From NCBI GenBank assembly GCA_963678705.1, contig OY783223.1, positions 868,001 to 932,000 of the forward strand: DNA of 64,000 nucleotides. The letters are read 5' to 3'. The notes under the pieces are model-generated. The model saw only the letters and a list, made by a program, of their open reading frames with translations. It made no database searches and had not been told where the DNA came from. How positions within the stretch are numbered: the first letter of the stretch is position 1; each line of letters opens with the position of its first letter. Position numbers and translations under genes: made by a program. Source of the stretch: Panorpa germanica (Eukaryota > Arthropoda > Insecta > Mecoptera > Panorpidae). Positions 47,065 through 60,247 of the stretch are shown one piece after another.

Positions 47065-50000
47065 ATGGATACATCAGGAGAATTATGGCGCCAATGTGCT
47101 AACTGGTTAACACGTTGTAAAATACTTAGAGAAGATCATAAAGCAAATTGGACACAAAGTTCAATAAGTGACCTAGCCTACACCCTACGGGATGGGGTGC
47201 TTCTATGTCACCTACTTAATATACTAGATCCAGGATGTATTGACATGAAAGAAGTTAATCATAAACCCCAAATGGCACAGGTTGGTTATATCTCATTAGT
47301 ACATATTTGTATTAATACATCTAATATCTGACAACTCTTCCTTGTTTTTCATACAGTTCTTGTGCCTGAGGAATATAAAATTCTTCTTACAAAATTGTAG
47401 AGAATTTTTTGCTTTACGGGAATCTGATTTATTTGAACCACCTATGCTATTCGACTTAACAAATTTTCATCGAGTACTTTGTACTTTGTCAAAACTTTCA
47501 CAATGTCCAAAAGTACTACAGCAGAAAAATATACCGTAAGTTTAATTTATATACATTACAGTTATGATTAAAAATACAGCTCTTACATTAATTAACTTAA
47601 ATTGTGTTATCTTTACGATAATGTTAAAGAAAATTGATAACCAATATGTTTTATATATTTTTAGTGGGTTTTCTGCTCATCCCGAAAGGAGCGAATCACA
47701 AGAGGATATTTATAAACACCTACAGTCAAAGTAAGTTTATGCAGTTAATTTATAAATTAAGTATCAATATTATGATTTTATCTTATCTAATTTGAGCACA
47801 TTGCTTAAAACATTTTAAGTATCATTGAAGATATATTTAGCAACTTTCAATTTTACAAATTACATTTATCAACTATTTCAAAATCCAAATGTTTTTTATT
47901 AACCGTTTTAAGATAAATGTGTTGTAAGCATTGTGTCCATATTACAGAAGCAACAAGTATTTCGTATTACCCAGTTTTTGGTTCGTATATTCCCTTAGTT
48001 AGTCGATATTCAAATTTTACAGTAATGAGAATATCACCCAGAATGAAGGCCCAGATAGCTGGGTTCAATTTACAATAAAATGTCCCCAATTAGAAGAATC
48101 TGTGGAAGATATTTATGAAGATCTGTGCTACGTTACTTTCTCAGCACATCTTCCGGAGGTAGCCCCCTTTGTAACAAACCTATTATTTGGAAAAGAGTTA
48201 TTTTTGCTTCAAATTTATTTATATTTGTGCGTTCTGCTTTTATTTTCACTTAGATTTTTTTGTAGTTATAATCCGATAAAGGTTTGAAATGAACTTTGTG
48301 AGTAGCACGTTTGGAAATTTGAGAAAATGATGTCATTAAATCTCTAGTAATATGGAAAAGTTCGCAATTTCCACATTAAAACCACCCCAAAAATTCTTTT
48401 TTCGTGTATAACTAGAAAACGAACAAAGATACTACTACTTCCAGCTTACTGCTCACAACGTTGATTTCAGACGTTCATTCATCACTTTTTGAGCCTTACC
48501 CTATATAAGTTATCGATTACCACTAGATATATAATAAATTTATACAATAAATTAGACATGTTTTAGTAGAATCACTTGTATTTTAATATGTTTTTATTCA
48601 AAGCTCTTACTTTTTTATTTATTTATATTGTTTTTAATTTGTATTGTGTTTGGGTTGTGTCTTGTTGCATGGCATGTTAGTGCGGAGGGTCATGTCAGAG
48701 GTGCTAGAACATTCTCAGAGGACGAGAATTTCGCAGATTATTCACGCGTAAAAGATGAAGAAACATATCAGGATTTATGCTCTATAAATCGATCTACTCT
48801 GAGACAAAGCCAACAGGTATGTAGAAGACAAACACAGTTATCCGCTAAACACAGTTACAGGGTGGCCACAGACCTGGAAATCCAGGAATTAGCAAAGAAT
48901 TTAATGCAACCTGGAAATATCATGAAAGTATCAGGGAATTTCAGGAAATTTTAATAAATATCAGAGAATGGGCTTGTGTCCTCATTTTTTAGTGGTCGAT
49001 TTTTCAATTGTTGATTGAAATTGATGTTAATAAATGTGCATTGGCGTGTCTATTTTACTAAATATCTAAATATTGACGGAGATATAGCAATTAAAAGTTT
49101 GAATTGTAGTTTTAGCGCTAGAAATGGTCGGCCATATTTGTATGACGTGAAATGCATTTTAACGTCAGTTATTTGTTGAGTAGGTCAGTGCTGTGGTAAT
49201 GTTTTGTAACTGTTGGTAGTCGAAATTTCAAGTCAAGTCAAAGAATAATAAGTTTTTATATTATTTAACCCTGCTAAGGCAGACATAATATTGAAGTTTG
49301 ATTGTTACTTGAAATAGCTGTTTATAATATTAGATATTTTGATATATAAATACATATAGCAGAAATTTATGAGCTGTAAGGTTGGTAACCTTACACAAGG
49401 ATTGTGATGTCACATGCACTTGGAATGTGTACAACGTTGAATCCCTTTAATAATTAAAGAGACAAAATGACTTATTTAATTGTTAATATCTCTTAACATA
49501 TAAGTAGTTATTAAAAAATAATTGAACATTTGAGGTTCTAGTAACCCACTTTATCAATATATAGTACACTTTTGTAGAAATTAAGACATAGGACACTAAC
49601 CCATTTGATTGCGGCAACTATTTCATATATAGTATATTATATTTCATTTAAAAATCGCAATGAAATGAATCAGTAAATTTAAAAAGAAAACGTGTAGCTA
49701 ATGAAAAAAAAAAATTAGCGTGAAAAGAGCTAAACTGTTAGCTGAAATTCAAGTTATAGATGATCAATTTAAAAAATTTAAATAATTTTATCTATTAAAT
49801 ATAGAGATAATTTGTTCTAGTTTATTCTAGAAAACTTTAAATTTTTAAGTGATACGAATAACATTTCTATATCAGGGAAAAATACGAAAAAGTTTACTGG
49901 AAAACCTGGAATTATCAAGGAAATTTGAAATAATTTTTTTGTGGCCACCCTTAGTTACATGGTTTATTTAACATAAACAGTACATAACACCTCTTATATA

Positions 50001-53000
50001 ACACTTTTTTAGTTAATATAATGTAAGATTACATAACAAAAATTATGAACGTTAATAAAGCTTTTTATGCAAAAATATATAATACATATTATACAAGTTA
50101 TTAGTACAAAGATTTTGAATATCTTTTATTTATTTAATTATAATGTAAAAGAATTATAATAAATTTCGTTAGGTAAAAAATATTACGTTAAATAATACAG
50201 GAGTTATGTTTTGTGTTTGGAGGGTTAGAATTACAATGAAATTAAACATAAATGAAAAACGCATTTCTGAAGGTAAGACTTGCTATAAATGCTGTATTTA
50301 GATTTCCATTCATTTTCTTCATTTTGTTGGTCGCTTTAATTTATGTCTATTTCTTATTTATAAAATTTTTATTTTTCCTTAGCTGGCTGGTGCTGTACAA
50401 AGTCTGGAAAAACGAGATTATGTTATAAAAGAATTGGTTGATACAGAAAGCAATTATTGCGAAGTATTAGTAGTACTCGTAAATAAATTTATGAAACCCC
50501 TAAGTAGTTTAATGCAACCCGAAGATCACAAAAGAATATTTAGTAGAGTTAAGGTAAAAACAAACAAAATAATAAAACAAGGGGGTGAGATACACATATA
50601 ATTAACCCTGCTTCTTTAAACTTATATTTTCAGGAACTATGTGATATACATGCTGATTTTTTAAGCGATTTAAGGAGAGCCACTATGAATGATACTGAAT
50701 ATAAATTAAGTGAAGTTTTTATGAATTGGAAAGAAAAATTTCTTATTTATGGTGAATATTGCGCTAATTTAACAAAAGCACAAGAAATTTTAAGAGAAGT
50801 TACAACTAATGATGAAATTGTAAACCAACAAATTAATGTACGTATGTAATTTAATAATTTGTTGTTATAAAATAAGTGCAATACTTATGTAAGTTAATAT
50901 TGTTATCAGAGGTGTCAAAAGGAACATAGCGGAGGGCGAATTCAGCTCAGAGATGTTTTATCTGTCCCGATGCAAAGGGTGCTGAAATATCCTTTACTTT
51001 TAGATAAATTAGTATCAGAAACATCTCAAGTAAGTAGTGTATCCATACGATATATTTTCAGTGGTCCATTTAACATTCACATAATAACAATACATTTGTT
51101 TTTTGTAGAGTCATCCGGATTACAGAGGACTGGACCGATCCAAAGAAGCAATGGTTGATGTTGCTCAGTACATAAATGAAGTAAAACGAGATAGTGAATT
51201 ATTTGTTATATTAAGTCAAATTCAGGTACATTTTGATGAACATTGAAATAAGTTTATTCATCTTTAGTGTTAGTAAAATATAATTTTATTTTAGGATGGT
51301 ATATCAGATATATGTCTTCCTGAAGGATCAGATTTAAAAAATTATGGTAGATTATTAATGGATGGTGAATTAAAGATAAAAGCACACGATGATCAAAAAA
51401 TGAAAACAAGATATGTTTTCATATTTGATAGAATAATGATTTTATGTAAAAATTCAAAAGTTGGTGATAGCCAATATAGTTATCGAAATTCATTACCATT
51501 AAATAAATTTAGAGTAGATGACCAAAGCAGCACTAGAAGAATATTGAATAAAGAATCAAGATGGTGCTACCAGTGGTATCTTGTTGAGAAGTAAATATTT
51601 ATAAAATCATTAGACTAAATTACTTTCAGAAGCATTTTATTTAATCAATTTTAATTTTTAGATCATCGGACATGAGAACTAAAGGTGAAGTATACACGCT
51701 GTATGCTCGAACTGAAGAGAAAAAGGAATCTTGGAAACGGGCGTTGCAGCAAGCTATGTAAGTATCATACTTATTTAACACAGGATATATTAATGATGAT
51801 ATTTGTTATAGATTTTAGTTGCTTTCTAGAAGTATTCGTTTTAAAAGTTCAACAGTTCGGACGGTGTGTCACATATATGAAATTTAGTTAATTTTCTTTC
51901 TCCTTTTAACGGTTTAGCATAAAAACCATCTAAATTTGCGCAACTATTATCAGATGCATCTTCATTAAATTTTTTGATCTCATCTGGTATTTCTATAGTG
52001 GTATTCATCAAAATATCCCTATAAGCAGATAAATCGATGTCCCAGCACCTGCTGTCCTCACAATTATAGACAGTTGTTATTGAACTATTCGAACCTCGTT
52101 CCTTTTTAATTTGCTGATGGTTGTAATCTCCGGAAAACTCATTTGTGTCAGATATCCAAGGGTGCCATTGATTACAATACCCTACTTGTAATTTTGGTGG
52201 AGTTTCGGGTTCTCTAGTTTCAGGTGCGAGGTCACACCAATATCTATTATAGCTTGTACTTCTTTTCTTATGTCTTACGCGTCTATTCTTTTTGTTTGTT
52301 TTATTAATTTTATCATAATTATATGAATATAATTCTTTCTCTGATAATTCTGTTTCTTGATCCGGTTTAGTTTCTAATACTGTCTTGAGAGATTGATCCA
52401 TTAAAGGTTTTTTAATCGTTGTTTTGTCGATTTTTGTTTTATTTCTAATTACTTTTTGTACATTTTTAGTATGTTTCGGGTTTCGAATACCTAAACCACC
52501 AAAATATGAAGCTAGTGAAGGGTTATGATTCTGATTGGAATTTGTATTCATTTTAAACTGGAATTTTATACAATTTAATGTTTCATATGAATTTTTTATA
52601 CGATCTCATTTTTTTTTTCATTTGTTTTGTTTTAAATAGTAACTCGATGAAAAAGACTGAATATACTAGCGCGTTAAAAGTGGATAAGTGGTATATAAGG
52701 TTTCAATAATTTATTTTAATGAATGTAAGTTTTAGTATCTGAAAAAGGTTTAGAAATGTGACTAACTATATACATGGTGTCCCAATATTCAACGATAAGC
52801 GAGAACCAGAGGGTGGTCCTGCTCATGACTACACAAGAAAAAAAGAAAAAAAAAAATTATCTCAATTTGTTTAGGAATTGAAAAAAAAATATTTTTTTCG
52901 AAAATTGAAACACCTTAAGATGTTTTTAACTACCATGACCACAATTTTTTAAATATTTCCGATTTTTTTTGTATCGGCAACCTAAATAGCACTGCTATCC

Positions 53001-55033
53001 ACCACAACCATTAAGAATCCCAGAATGCTAGTAGTTTATGCTAGTGATTAGGCACTACATTCTTCCGCCTTAAATTATTAAATTACATATCATTGTGCTT
53101 AATTACATACTATCTACCCATTCTCACTCCTTCAAAAAGAAACAATAAAAATACAAACAAAACAGATCAATTTAAACCTCAGTATTTCACAGTATCTGCT
53201 GCCTTTCTCTTTGTTTTCCAATCTAAATCTTGCCATTCTTGTTATGTTTCTTGTCTCTTTTTCTCGTATGTATTCCGGTATCTCTCTCTCTCTCTCCCAA
53301 ATCCTCTTGTATCTTTCATTATATTTGCTATTATGAATTTTTCCATTATTTCCTGCTGCTGTATACACTTCTGCCTTGTGTACACTTGCACCTTCTTCTC
53401 TCTGCCTCTGTCGCCATTCTGTTCCTTTCAAAGTACTCTTTTGTTCCTTTTCCTGGCTCCCTCCTCCACGCTCATTTCTACTCTCCTCGATTGATTTGAA
53501 GAGTATTTTATATGTCTATACTTGAATAGTTATTTGTAATAACAAATACTTTACAAGGGATACTATGGAGCCGCCAGCGTGCAAAAATACGGATCACAAA
53601 TTCTGCCTGAAAACATTTGATAAACCAACAACTTGTCACACTTGCTCCAAATTTTTGAAAGGAAGCATATTTCAGGTATTATAATTTATTAACTTGTTAA
53701 TTATATATTACTAATTATTATTTCCATCACTGTTAATGATTTTGAATTGTTTTTCAGGGCTACAGATGTGAATCTTGTGGTATAGCAGTACACAAAGATT
53801 GTATAGCTCCTTCCGGACGATGTCTTCCTCCTCCGCCACCACCGCCTCCCACACAACCTGGAGACAGACAACTGAGTGAATATTTATGGTAAGTTAAGAG
53901 TAATAATATTGCAGCAATGTGTAAACAATTTATTTTTATGTGTGATCTTCGATTTTCAGGTTTGTAGGGGAAATGGGCCGAGATTTAGCTACCAGCAATC
54001 TTGATAGAAGGATGGATGGAACCTACCTCCTGCGGGTTCGTCCATTAGGGCCCACCCATTCTAATGAAACCCCTTACGCACTTAGTTTAAAGTAAGAATG
54101 CAAAAATAGTTACTCATTGCCAAATGGGCTTATGTTCTATGTCTTAATTTCTATAAAAGTGTACTATATATTGATAAAGTGGGTTACTAGAACCTCAAAT
54201 GTTCAATAATTTTTTTAAAAACCCCTTATATGTTAAGAGATATTAACAATTAAAAAACTGACGTTAAAATGCATTTCGCTAAAATCGCAAGCGCTAAAAC
54301 TAAATTTCAAATTTTTAATTGCTATATCTCCGTCAACATTTGGATATTTAATAAAATAGACACGCCAATACACATTTATTAACATCAATTTCAATCAACA
54401 ATTGAAAAATCGACCACTAAAGAAGACCACAAGCCCCATATTACACTTATTGAAATTTACATTGAATATTTTTTTTAGAACTGACGATAAAGTAAAGCAT
54501 ATGAAGGTTTATAAGAAGAACGTTGATTCGACACCGCACTATTATCTATCAGAAGCAAGATACTTCAGAAGTGTTGTAGATCTAGTGGCATACTATGAAA
54601 GAACAAGTCTTGGTGAAAATTTTGTTGGGTTCGTTTACCATATATACTCCTTTAATATCTCAGTAAAAGTCTGAAATCGTTTGTTTTAATTTTATTTTTA
54701 ACGAACTTTTGCTATTTAATTTTTTCAGATTGAATGTTAGCCTACAATGGCCGTATCGACGAATTGTCGTCGTAGCAGAATATAATTTTACACCTGTGGA
54801 AACGAATCAATTGCCCTTGCAGCAAGGCAACCGTGTTGTAGTTCTAAGTAAAGAAGGTGACGAACGGGGTTGGTGGAGAGGGCGGTGCCAAGAAAGAGTA
54901 ATGATTTATATACCGTATAATTATTGGTATGTTTTAAGATCGCAGCGTTACTAAATAATCATTCTATTAATTTCAGGTTGGATTTTTTCCAAGAGATTAC
55001 GTTCGTGAAGAAAGAGTTTCTGTAACTGACTGA
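47065..55033 (+). CDS. Vav: Vav Rho-family guanine nucleotide exchange factor
   Basis: Seventeen exons give 828 residues: 47065-47280, 47357-47535, 47665-47730, 48023-48158, 48688-48816, 50383-50553, 50634-50837, 50910-51029, 51109-51225, 51295-51590, 51662-51757, 53558-53675, 53758-53888, 53960-54091, 54479-54628, 54729-54897 and 54977-55033. Domains in order: CH (LWRQCANWL, LRDGVLLCHLLN), acidic region with EDIYEDLCY and YQDLCS tyrosine motifs, DH from about 243 (VPMQRVLKYPLLLDKLV), PH (DGELKIKAHDDQ), C1 (HKFCLKTFDKPTTCHTC..C..HKDC), Pro-rich linker, SH2 (GTYLLRVRP) and one SH3 from about 767 (GDERGWWRGRC, VGFFPRDYV). A single C-terminal SH3 is the insect layout; vertebrate Vav has two. It activates Rac/Rho downstream of tyrosine kinases. 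The exon-5 acceptor (48687) was chosen for phase and is the weakest border. Confidence 0.93.
48967..49605 (+). repeat. MITE-A, full-length (+), in a Vav intron
   Basis: AATGGGCTTGTGTCC to GGACACTAACCCATT, in the intron between exons 5 and 6. Confidence 0.9.
51841..52551 (-). CDS. Intronless antisense gene inside Vav intron 11, function unknown
   Basis: An uninterrupted 236-residue frame lies antisense in the Vav intron between exons 11 and 12. Its composition is not that of the AT-rich intron around it: Asn/Ser-rich N-terminus with SLASYFGGLGIRNP, a basic stretch NKKNRRVRHKKR, then a well-formed tryptophan-containing segment (YNRYWCDLAPETREPE, YCNQWHPWIS, SRCWDIDLSAYRDI) and a C-terminus FHICDTPSELLNF. 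No membrane segment or named domain is seen. The upstream ~60 bp are T/A-rich and could hold a short promoter. I do not recognise the family; a nested host gene or a fixed retrocopy are the likely explanations. Length and non-random composition are the main support. Confidence 0.65.
   Translation of the reverse strand: MNTNSNQNHNPSLASYFGGLGIRNPKHTKNVQKVIRNKTKIDKTTIKKPLMDQSLKTVLETKPDQETELSEKELYSYNYDKINKTNKKNRRVRHKKRSTSYNRYWCDLAPETREPETPPKLQVGYCNQWHPWISDTNEFSGDYNHQQIKKERGSNSSITTVYNCEDSRCWDIDLSAYRDILMNTTIEIPDEIKKFNEDASDNSCANLDGFYAKPLKGERKLTKFHICDTPSELLNF
52773..53036. repeat. Single arm of the mariner-like foldback MITE
   Basis: It starts CATGGTGTCCCAATATTC after TA and matches the left arm of 4835-5627 up to GAATGCTAGTAGTTT; the loop and second arm are missing. 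It lies in Vav intron 11. Confidence 0.8.
53100..53500 (-). mobile_element. Non-LTR retrotransposon ORF2 remnant in Vav intron 11
   Basis: The minus strand reads an open frame (about 53431-53132) with EVYTAAGNNGKIHNSKYNER, IPEYIREKETRN and MARFRLENKEKGSRYCE. This is a pattern I know from the C-terminal part of insect non-LTR polymerases, upstream of the cysteine-rich end. No target duplication was found, and the poly-A end was not located with certainty. Confidence 0.65.
54123..54440 (-). repeat. MITE-A, internally deleted (-), in a Vav intron
   Basis: AATGGGCTTATGTTC at the left and CACAAGCCCCATA at the right, 318 bp. About half of the interior is missing, with the junction at AATTAAAAAACTGACGTTAA. 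It lies in the intron before the exon encoding the second half of SH2. Confidence 0.85.
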
Positions 55034-57587
55034 AGATTTAATTTATAATGAGAAGTAGGTCCAGTGGTTTAAAACACTGGTTCAAGAAATTCAGGTGGTA
55101 TATATGATCTGTCTAGTTTTAATCAGAAATGAAATAATACTTAAATTCAAATTGTTAAATGTATACTTGTTATAAATGAATATCTTGATAGTATATGTTC
55201 TATGCATTAAATAATTAGAATCTCCCAATAAGTGCCAATATGAATTAATTTATAAAAACATTTTGATTATTTCATTTCTGTTATTTAACATTAATTTTAT
55301 ATTTCTAGACAGTTCGAACTGACATTAAATATGTACAATATTTTATTTTTATTATAAATGTTTATTAGTTATATATGTAAAAATCAATTATTATTAATTA
55401 TGTAAATCTACATATTTATTTTAAATGTATAAGCCATGGTCATGTACACAACTCTGACAACAATGGAATGATCTTGAAAAAAAGTGACGCCTTTAACGAC
55501 ACAATCCGCTTCCATACGAAGTCCCAAAATGACTGAAACACTTTCTTTTTTGCGTTTTTGATATTATTGTTTAAATGAAAATATTAAAAATGTTATTACA
55601 TCTAAAACAGGAACGCTTTTGTTTGACACATTAAAAGTAAAAAGTAAGTTTTTTAGTAAAAAACTTTCGGCAAGCATGTTCATGTGCAAAACCGAAGCTG
55701 AGCTGACGCTAACCCAAGGATTAAAAACTCCCATGAATATTGTTTCTTTAAACTTTTCCATTGCCAGACATGTATACAGGACCCATGGTATCAAGCACCA
55801 ACTCTAGCTCTAAATTTCATTACAATAATTGAATTGAGTTTACCTGAATTCAGTCTTTTGCACAAATCAAATTCTTTCACGGTGACTCAATTCAATTAAA
55901 AGTAAGTTAATCTCGATACCAACTGAGTTTTAATTTAAAATGTAAGTTTCACCTTGTGAAATAGAAAGAAATAAAAAAGTTTATAACAGTAATATATTAC
56001 TGACAAACGACCTATGATTTCACAAGCTGAAACTTTCTTTTGATGTTAAATCTGCCTATATTACAAATTGATTATGAAATATGAAAATGTATTTCAATTA
56101 TTTGTGACATGGGTTCAAAAATGTTAAAGAGCACCTACTAGAGGTCTTCGCACTTTATTTTTTATATTGTGACAAAAATATGATATATATTTTTTAAATA
56201 TTTTATATTTTTAACTTATAAAGCAACTGGCATATAATTATTTTTATATACTGATATCAAATCCGCCATGACATAATTTTTTTTACCATTAGTTATTATT
56301 ATTTAAGAAAGAAAACAATATGTATTATTAACTAGCATTCCAGATTGGTAAAGAAAACAATTTTCTTTAATTTATTTTCAAAATATTTTTGTCTCGATAT
56401 AATATTTCTGTATTTATTTTATTAGTTTTATGCAGTAGATGAAAATTATACTTTGTATATAATATAATAATCTATATTAATGTTAAGTTTATGTAAATCT
56501 GTATTAAAATATGTATTTTATCGTAAAAATTGCACAAAATGCCTTTGTTGATTGTTCAAAGAATTTATATTAGCTTTCGACACGCATTAGTTACATATTT
56601 TCTTAGTCCACAAGATTTGTCAACCTCTTAAACATTGTATGGCATAGCAAGATAGAGAGATTGGGAGAGTGCATTTCACTCTGTACCTTATCACCGCGTC
56701 CGATATTTAGTTTGCTTCGCAAATTTCTTTTATTCAAAACTAAAGCAATACTGAAATTTGTTCAATGTTCTATTGTATCTCAAACAATGCTTCAGATTAT
56801 TGCTATTTAAAATTGAAATAGTGCTTACCACTGATTATATAGATTTAAGCTAAAAATTTGAATCAAATCTGTCTTCTACTTATGCTTAACTATCCAGGAA
56901 TCACAAATATAGCATTTACTTAACATTTATATATCGTATGTGTAAAAGTAAAGCTATTTAAATGTGATAATGGATAAATTTAATTTAGAAAAATTATTTC
57001 AGAAAATGTGTTCAATTTTACAACGAAATAAATTGTATGCAGGGTGTCATTTGATACAAAGATTGCGGGTGAGAGAGGTAAACTATAATAAATATTTTTC
57101 TGTTGAAATAAACCGTCCTCTCACTCACCTCATCAATAGCAAGATAAATAAATGTATTTTTAATTAAAATATAGATGGAATTAAAAATAAATATAAGATA
57201 TACCTCAATAGCCTGATTACTTTTAGTTTTTTTTTAGGGATCAAATTTATTAGCATTTTCTTTGACATTACGTTCTGTATGTATTATTTATCATGTAATA
57301 CTATGTACTTGTTTAATAAAATACTATATATTATTAATGCGAATATTGTATTTTTAATATAGTCTCAATAAGTTGTATGATAAAAACCAAAATAATATTT
57401 TATGGCGTTTTGTATTCAGAAAAATGTGTGTGCACTCATTTCACAGAAGAACAGTAATTTCACAACAAAGACTAAAGATTGTGTAAGAAAGCAACCAAAT
57501 CGAATGCAACATTCTTTTCTGAATAGACACATATGTCTAAAAACTAAACTAATAATTGGGCTGTACAGTTTGATTAGGGCCTATAAA
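55034..57587. other. Vav 3' UTR and intergenic DNA
   Basis: The first part is presumably 3' UTR. No gene is supported in the rest; ORFs at 55564-55807 (both strands) and 56964-57167 are short and lack family features. Extensive AT-rich sequence. Confidence 0.5.
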
Positions 57588-58222
57588 AATGAGCATGTAT
57601 CCTATGTCTTAATTTCTATAAAAGTGTACTATATATTGATAAAGTGGGTTACTAGAACCTCAAATGTTCAATTATTTTTTAATAACTCCTTATATGTTAG
57701 GAGATATTAACAATTAAAAAAGTCATTTTGTCTCTTTAATTATTAAAGGGATTCAACGTTGTATACATTCCAAGTGCATGTGACATCACAATCCTTGTGT
57801 AAGGTTACCTTACAGATCATAAATCTCTGCTATTTGTATTTATATATCAAAATATCAAATATTATTTACAGCTATTTCAAGGAATAATAAAATTTAAATA
57901 TTATGTCTGCCTTAGCAGGGTTAAATAAAATAAAAACTTATTATTCTTTGACTTAACTTCATTATTTGACTACCAACAGCTACAAAACATTACCACAGCA
58001 CTGACCTACTCAACAAATAACTGACGTTAAAATGCATTTCACGTCATACAAATATGGTCAAACATTTCTAGCGCTAAAACTACAATTTAAGCTTTTAATT
58101 GCTATATCTCCGTCAACATTTAGATATTTAATAAAATAGACACGTCAATACATATTTATTAACATCAATTTCAATCAACAATTGAAAAATCGAGCACTAA
58201 AAAATGAGGACACAAGCACATT
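57588..58222 (-). repeat. MITE-A, full-length (-)
   Basis: AATGAGCATGTATCC (decayed tip) to GGACACAAGCACATT, 635 bp. Confidence 0.88.
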
Positions 58223-58930
58223 ATTAAAGGCGATTTACTACTTTTTTTTACATACAGCACCTCGCTGAAAGGCAATCAAAAGTCTGTAGACAATACAATT
58301 GATTTTTCGGAAACGCAAAATCAAATTTTTGTGATTAGAATTAGCTCCTTAGCAAGCTAAAAAAAATTGGTTAACATGTAGTTTTATGCTTCATTTAAAA
58401 TTTTAAACCCTTGGGCATTCACCTACCTGAATCTACCATTGTATAAAAGTGTTAGTCAAACTGTATTTATTTGTTTTACCTGGCACTGCTGCAATACATA
58501 AAGTTTTATTATTATTATGACGTTCTGAACCAAAATAAAATAAGTTAATTACTTATTAGTATATAGACTTAAATCTTACCGTGATGTCGAAAAATTAAAT
58601 TTAGTCAACTTTAGGATATTTAGATAAATAAAAAAAACAATATAATTAATATAATTAATTCACGTAAAGCAAACATTAAAAAATATTTAAATAAATTAAA
58701 AATTCCTACGCTTTTTGACTTCTTTTTTTTAAATATAGATGGCGGTAGAGTTGATTTTATTTTTGTTTTCAATCTCAATCACAGATCATTTTTCAACATA
58801 TTCAATCAAAATTCTTGCAATACTACTTTCACACTTCAGATCAATTCTGAATTTCAATTAAATTCATCTGATCATTCAGATTTATTCTTTTAAAAGTAAT
58901 TTTAAGTTCTAATTAAACAAATTATATAAA

Positions 58931-59386
58931 ATGGCTAGCAAAGAAAGTCAGTCTTCTATCTTAGGTAAATTAGGTCTTAGACCAATAACGAGATCAAGTA
59001 TTATTAATTTTTATTTACCAGTGCAAGGCTTTGTAAGTTATAGTGCATTATCGGTAAATGTCATAAACCCAAAATTGGGGTTAACTTTTTTGCCGAAACG
59101 AGATGTAACAAATATCTTGTTATTTAACACCATTGTTGGAAGTGGATTATATATTTATGGAAGAAAGCATATGGAAAACCTGGATAAGGATAAAAGATTG
59201 TTATACAGTGCATTTGGAGCTGTTATATTCAGTTTGGGTTCTGTACTCTTTTGGGCTGTTCTTCGAGGATCTATTCCAGTACAGAGTACAGGTTTTGGAA
59301 TTTCTCTAGGACTTTTAACAAGCGTTGGACTTGTCAAACTTGGTACTGGATATCTGCAAGAAATGGACAGGATCACCAAGAAGTAG
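58931..59386 (+). CDS. Small intronless multi-pass membrane protein, unknown
   Basis: A 151-residue single-exon frame starts MASKESQSSILGKLGLRP after an AT-rich leader. Hydrophobic segments lie at about 59-77 (NILLFNTIVGSGLYIYG), 90-113 (LLYSAFGAVIFSLGSVLFWA) and 119-141 (TGFGISLGLLTSVGLVKLG), followed by a charged tail ending RITKK. A further weakly hydrophobic stretch lies near residue 28-45. A membrane protein with three helices is the simplest reading. The Gly-rich helices and the lack of a signal peptide would fit an organelle membrane, but that is a guess. I do not recognise the family. An AATAAA lies near 59670. Confidence 0.7.
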   Translation: MASKESQSSILGKLGLRPITRSSIINFYLPVQGFVSYSALSVNVINPKLGLTFLPKRDVTNILLFNTIVGSGLYIYGRKHMENLDKDKRLLYSAFGAVIFSLGSVLFWAVLRGSIPVQSTGFGISLGLLTSVGLVKLGTGYLQEMDRITKK

Positions 59387-60247
59387 ACCTTTCTTTTAAA
59401 AAGATTAGTAATGACATGCAATAATTGATATGCTGTTGTCGTTTTGGGAAGCAGCTACATAAAGAGTGTGTAATTAATCCTTAGTAATGTAATTTGTAGA
59501 GTTAAGAATTTTTACAAACATTTGTTAAATCAGTCTGGACAGGTATTCTTTTAAGAAAACATTTGTAAATTTGATTTATTAGTTCATTTACGTCAGTTAC
59601 GTAAGTAATGGATTGAATTTAGTTTTATTTTTTTGGCTCTGTTATTTCACATATAATATTTGTATAACGAATAAACTGTTTGAAACGTAATATTTGTTTT
59701 ATTTATAATTAAAAATAAAGAAAAATTCATATAATTAGCATATTTGGCTCAGATTAAATTTGTCATATAATATAGAGCGAGCGGTCTTTTAGAAAAAAAC
59801 TGTGATTTCCTTAATAAATAATTACAAATTTGATGGAGTATAACAAAAAAATATCATTGAATTGCAATTATTATATAATGAGGTATATTATTGCAAATAA
59901 TTTAACAGAGATCATATGTGGTTCTGATTTGAGAGCCCGGGCCTGTCACCAGCAGAAATTGCTAGAAATGGATAATGATAATATAACCCAGATTTCAGAG
60001 ATGTCACAAGATCTGGCAACACGGTCTGTCACAGCCTGTCACATTATCTTTGGCTATGTTTTTGTTTATGTCAAAAATACCATTTTATTTTTATCAGATA
60101 TAAAGGTGTTTATATATTTGTTACACTGTGCAAAAATTTAGTTATTTATACACGTATTAGCGTGTGATTTATACTTGATAATTTCTCTTGAATCTATGTA
60201 TTATTGTGTGTAAATATTTCTTCATCATATAACCTAAAAACTATACA

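Noticed and set aside
53093-53499. Two + strand ORFs of 89 and 133 aa
   Set aside because: Antisense of a non-LTR polymerase remnant; low-complexity composition.
59830-60141. 103-aa + strand ORF upstream of the small two-exon gene
   Set aside because: No family features and no clear splice connection to the next gene; a transcribed leader is possible but not supported.
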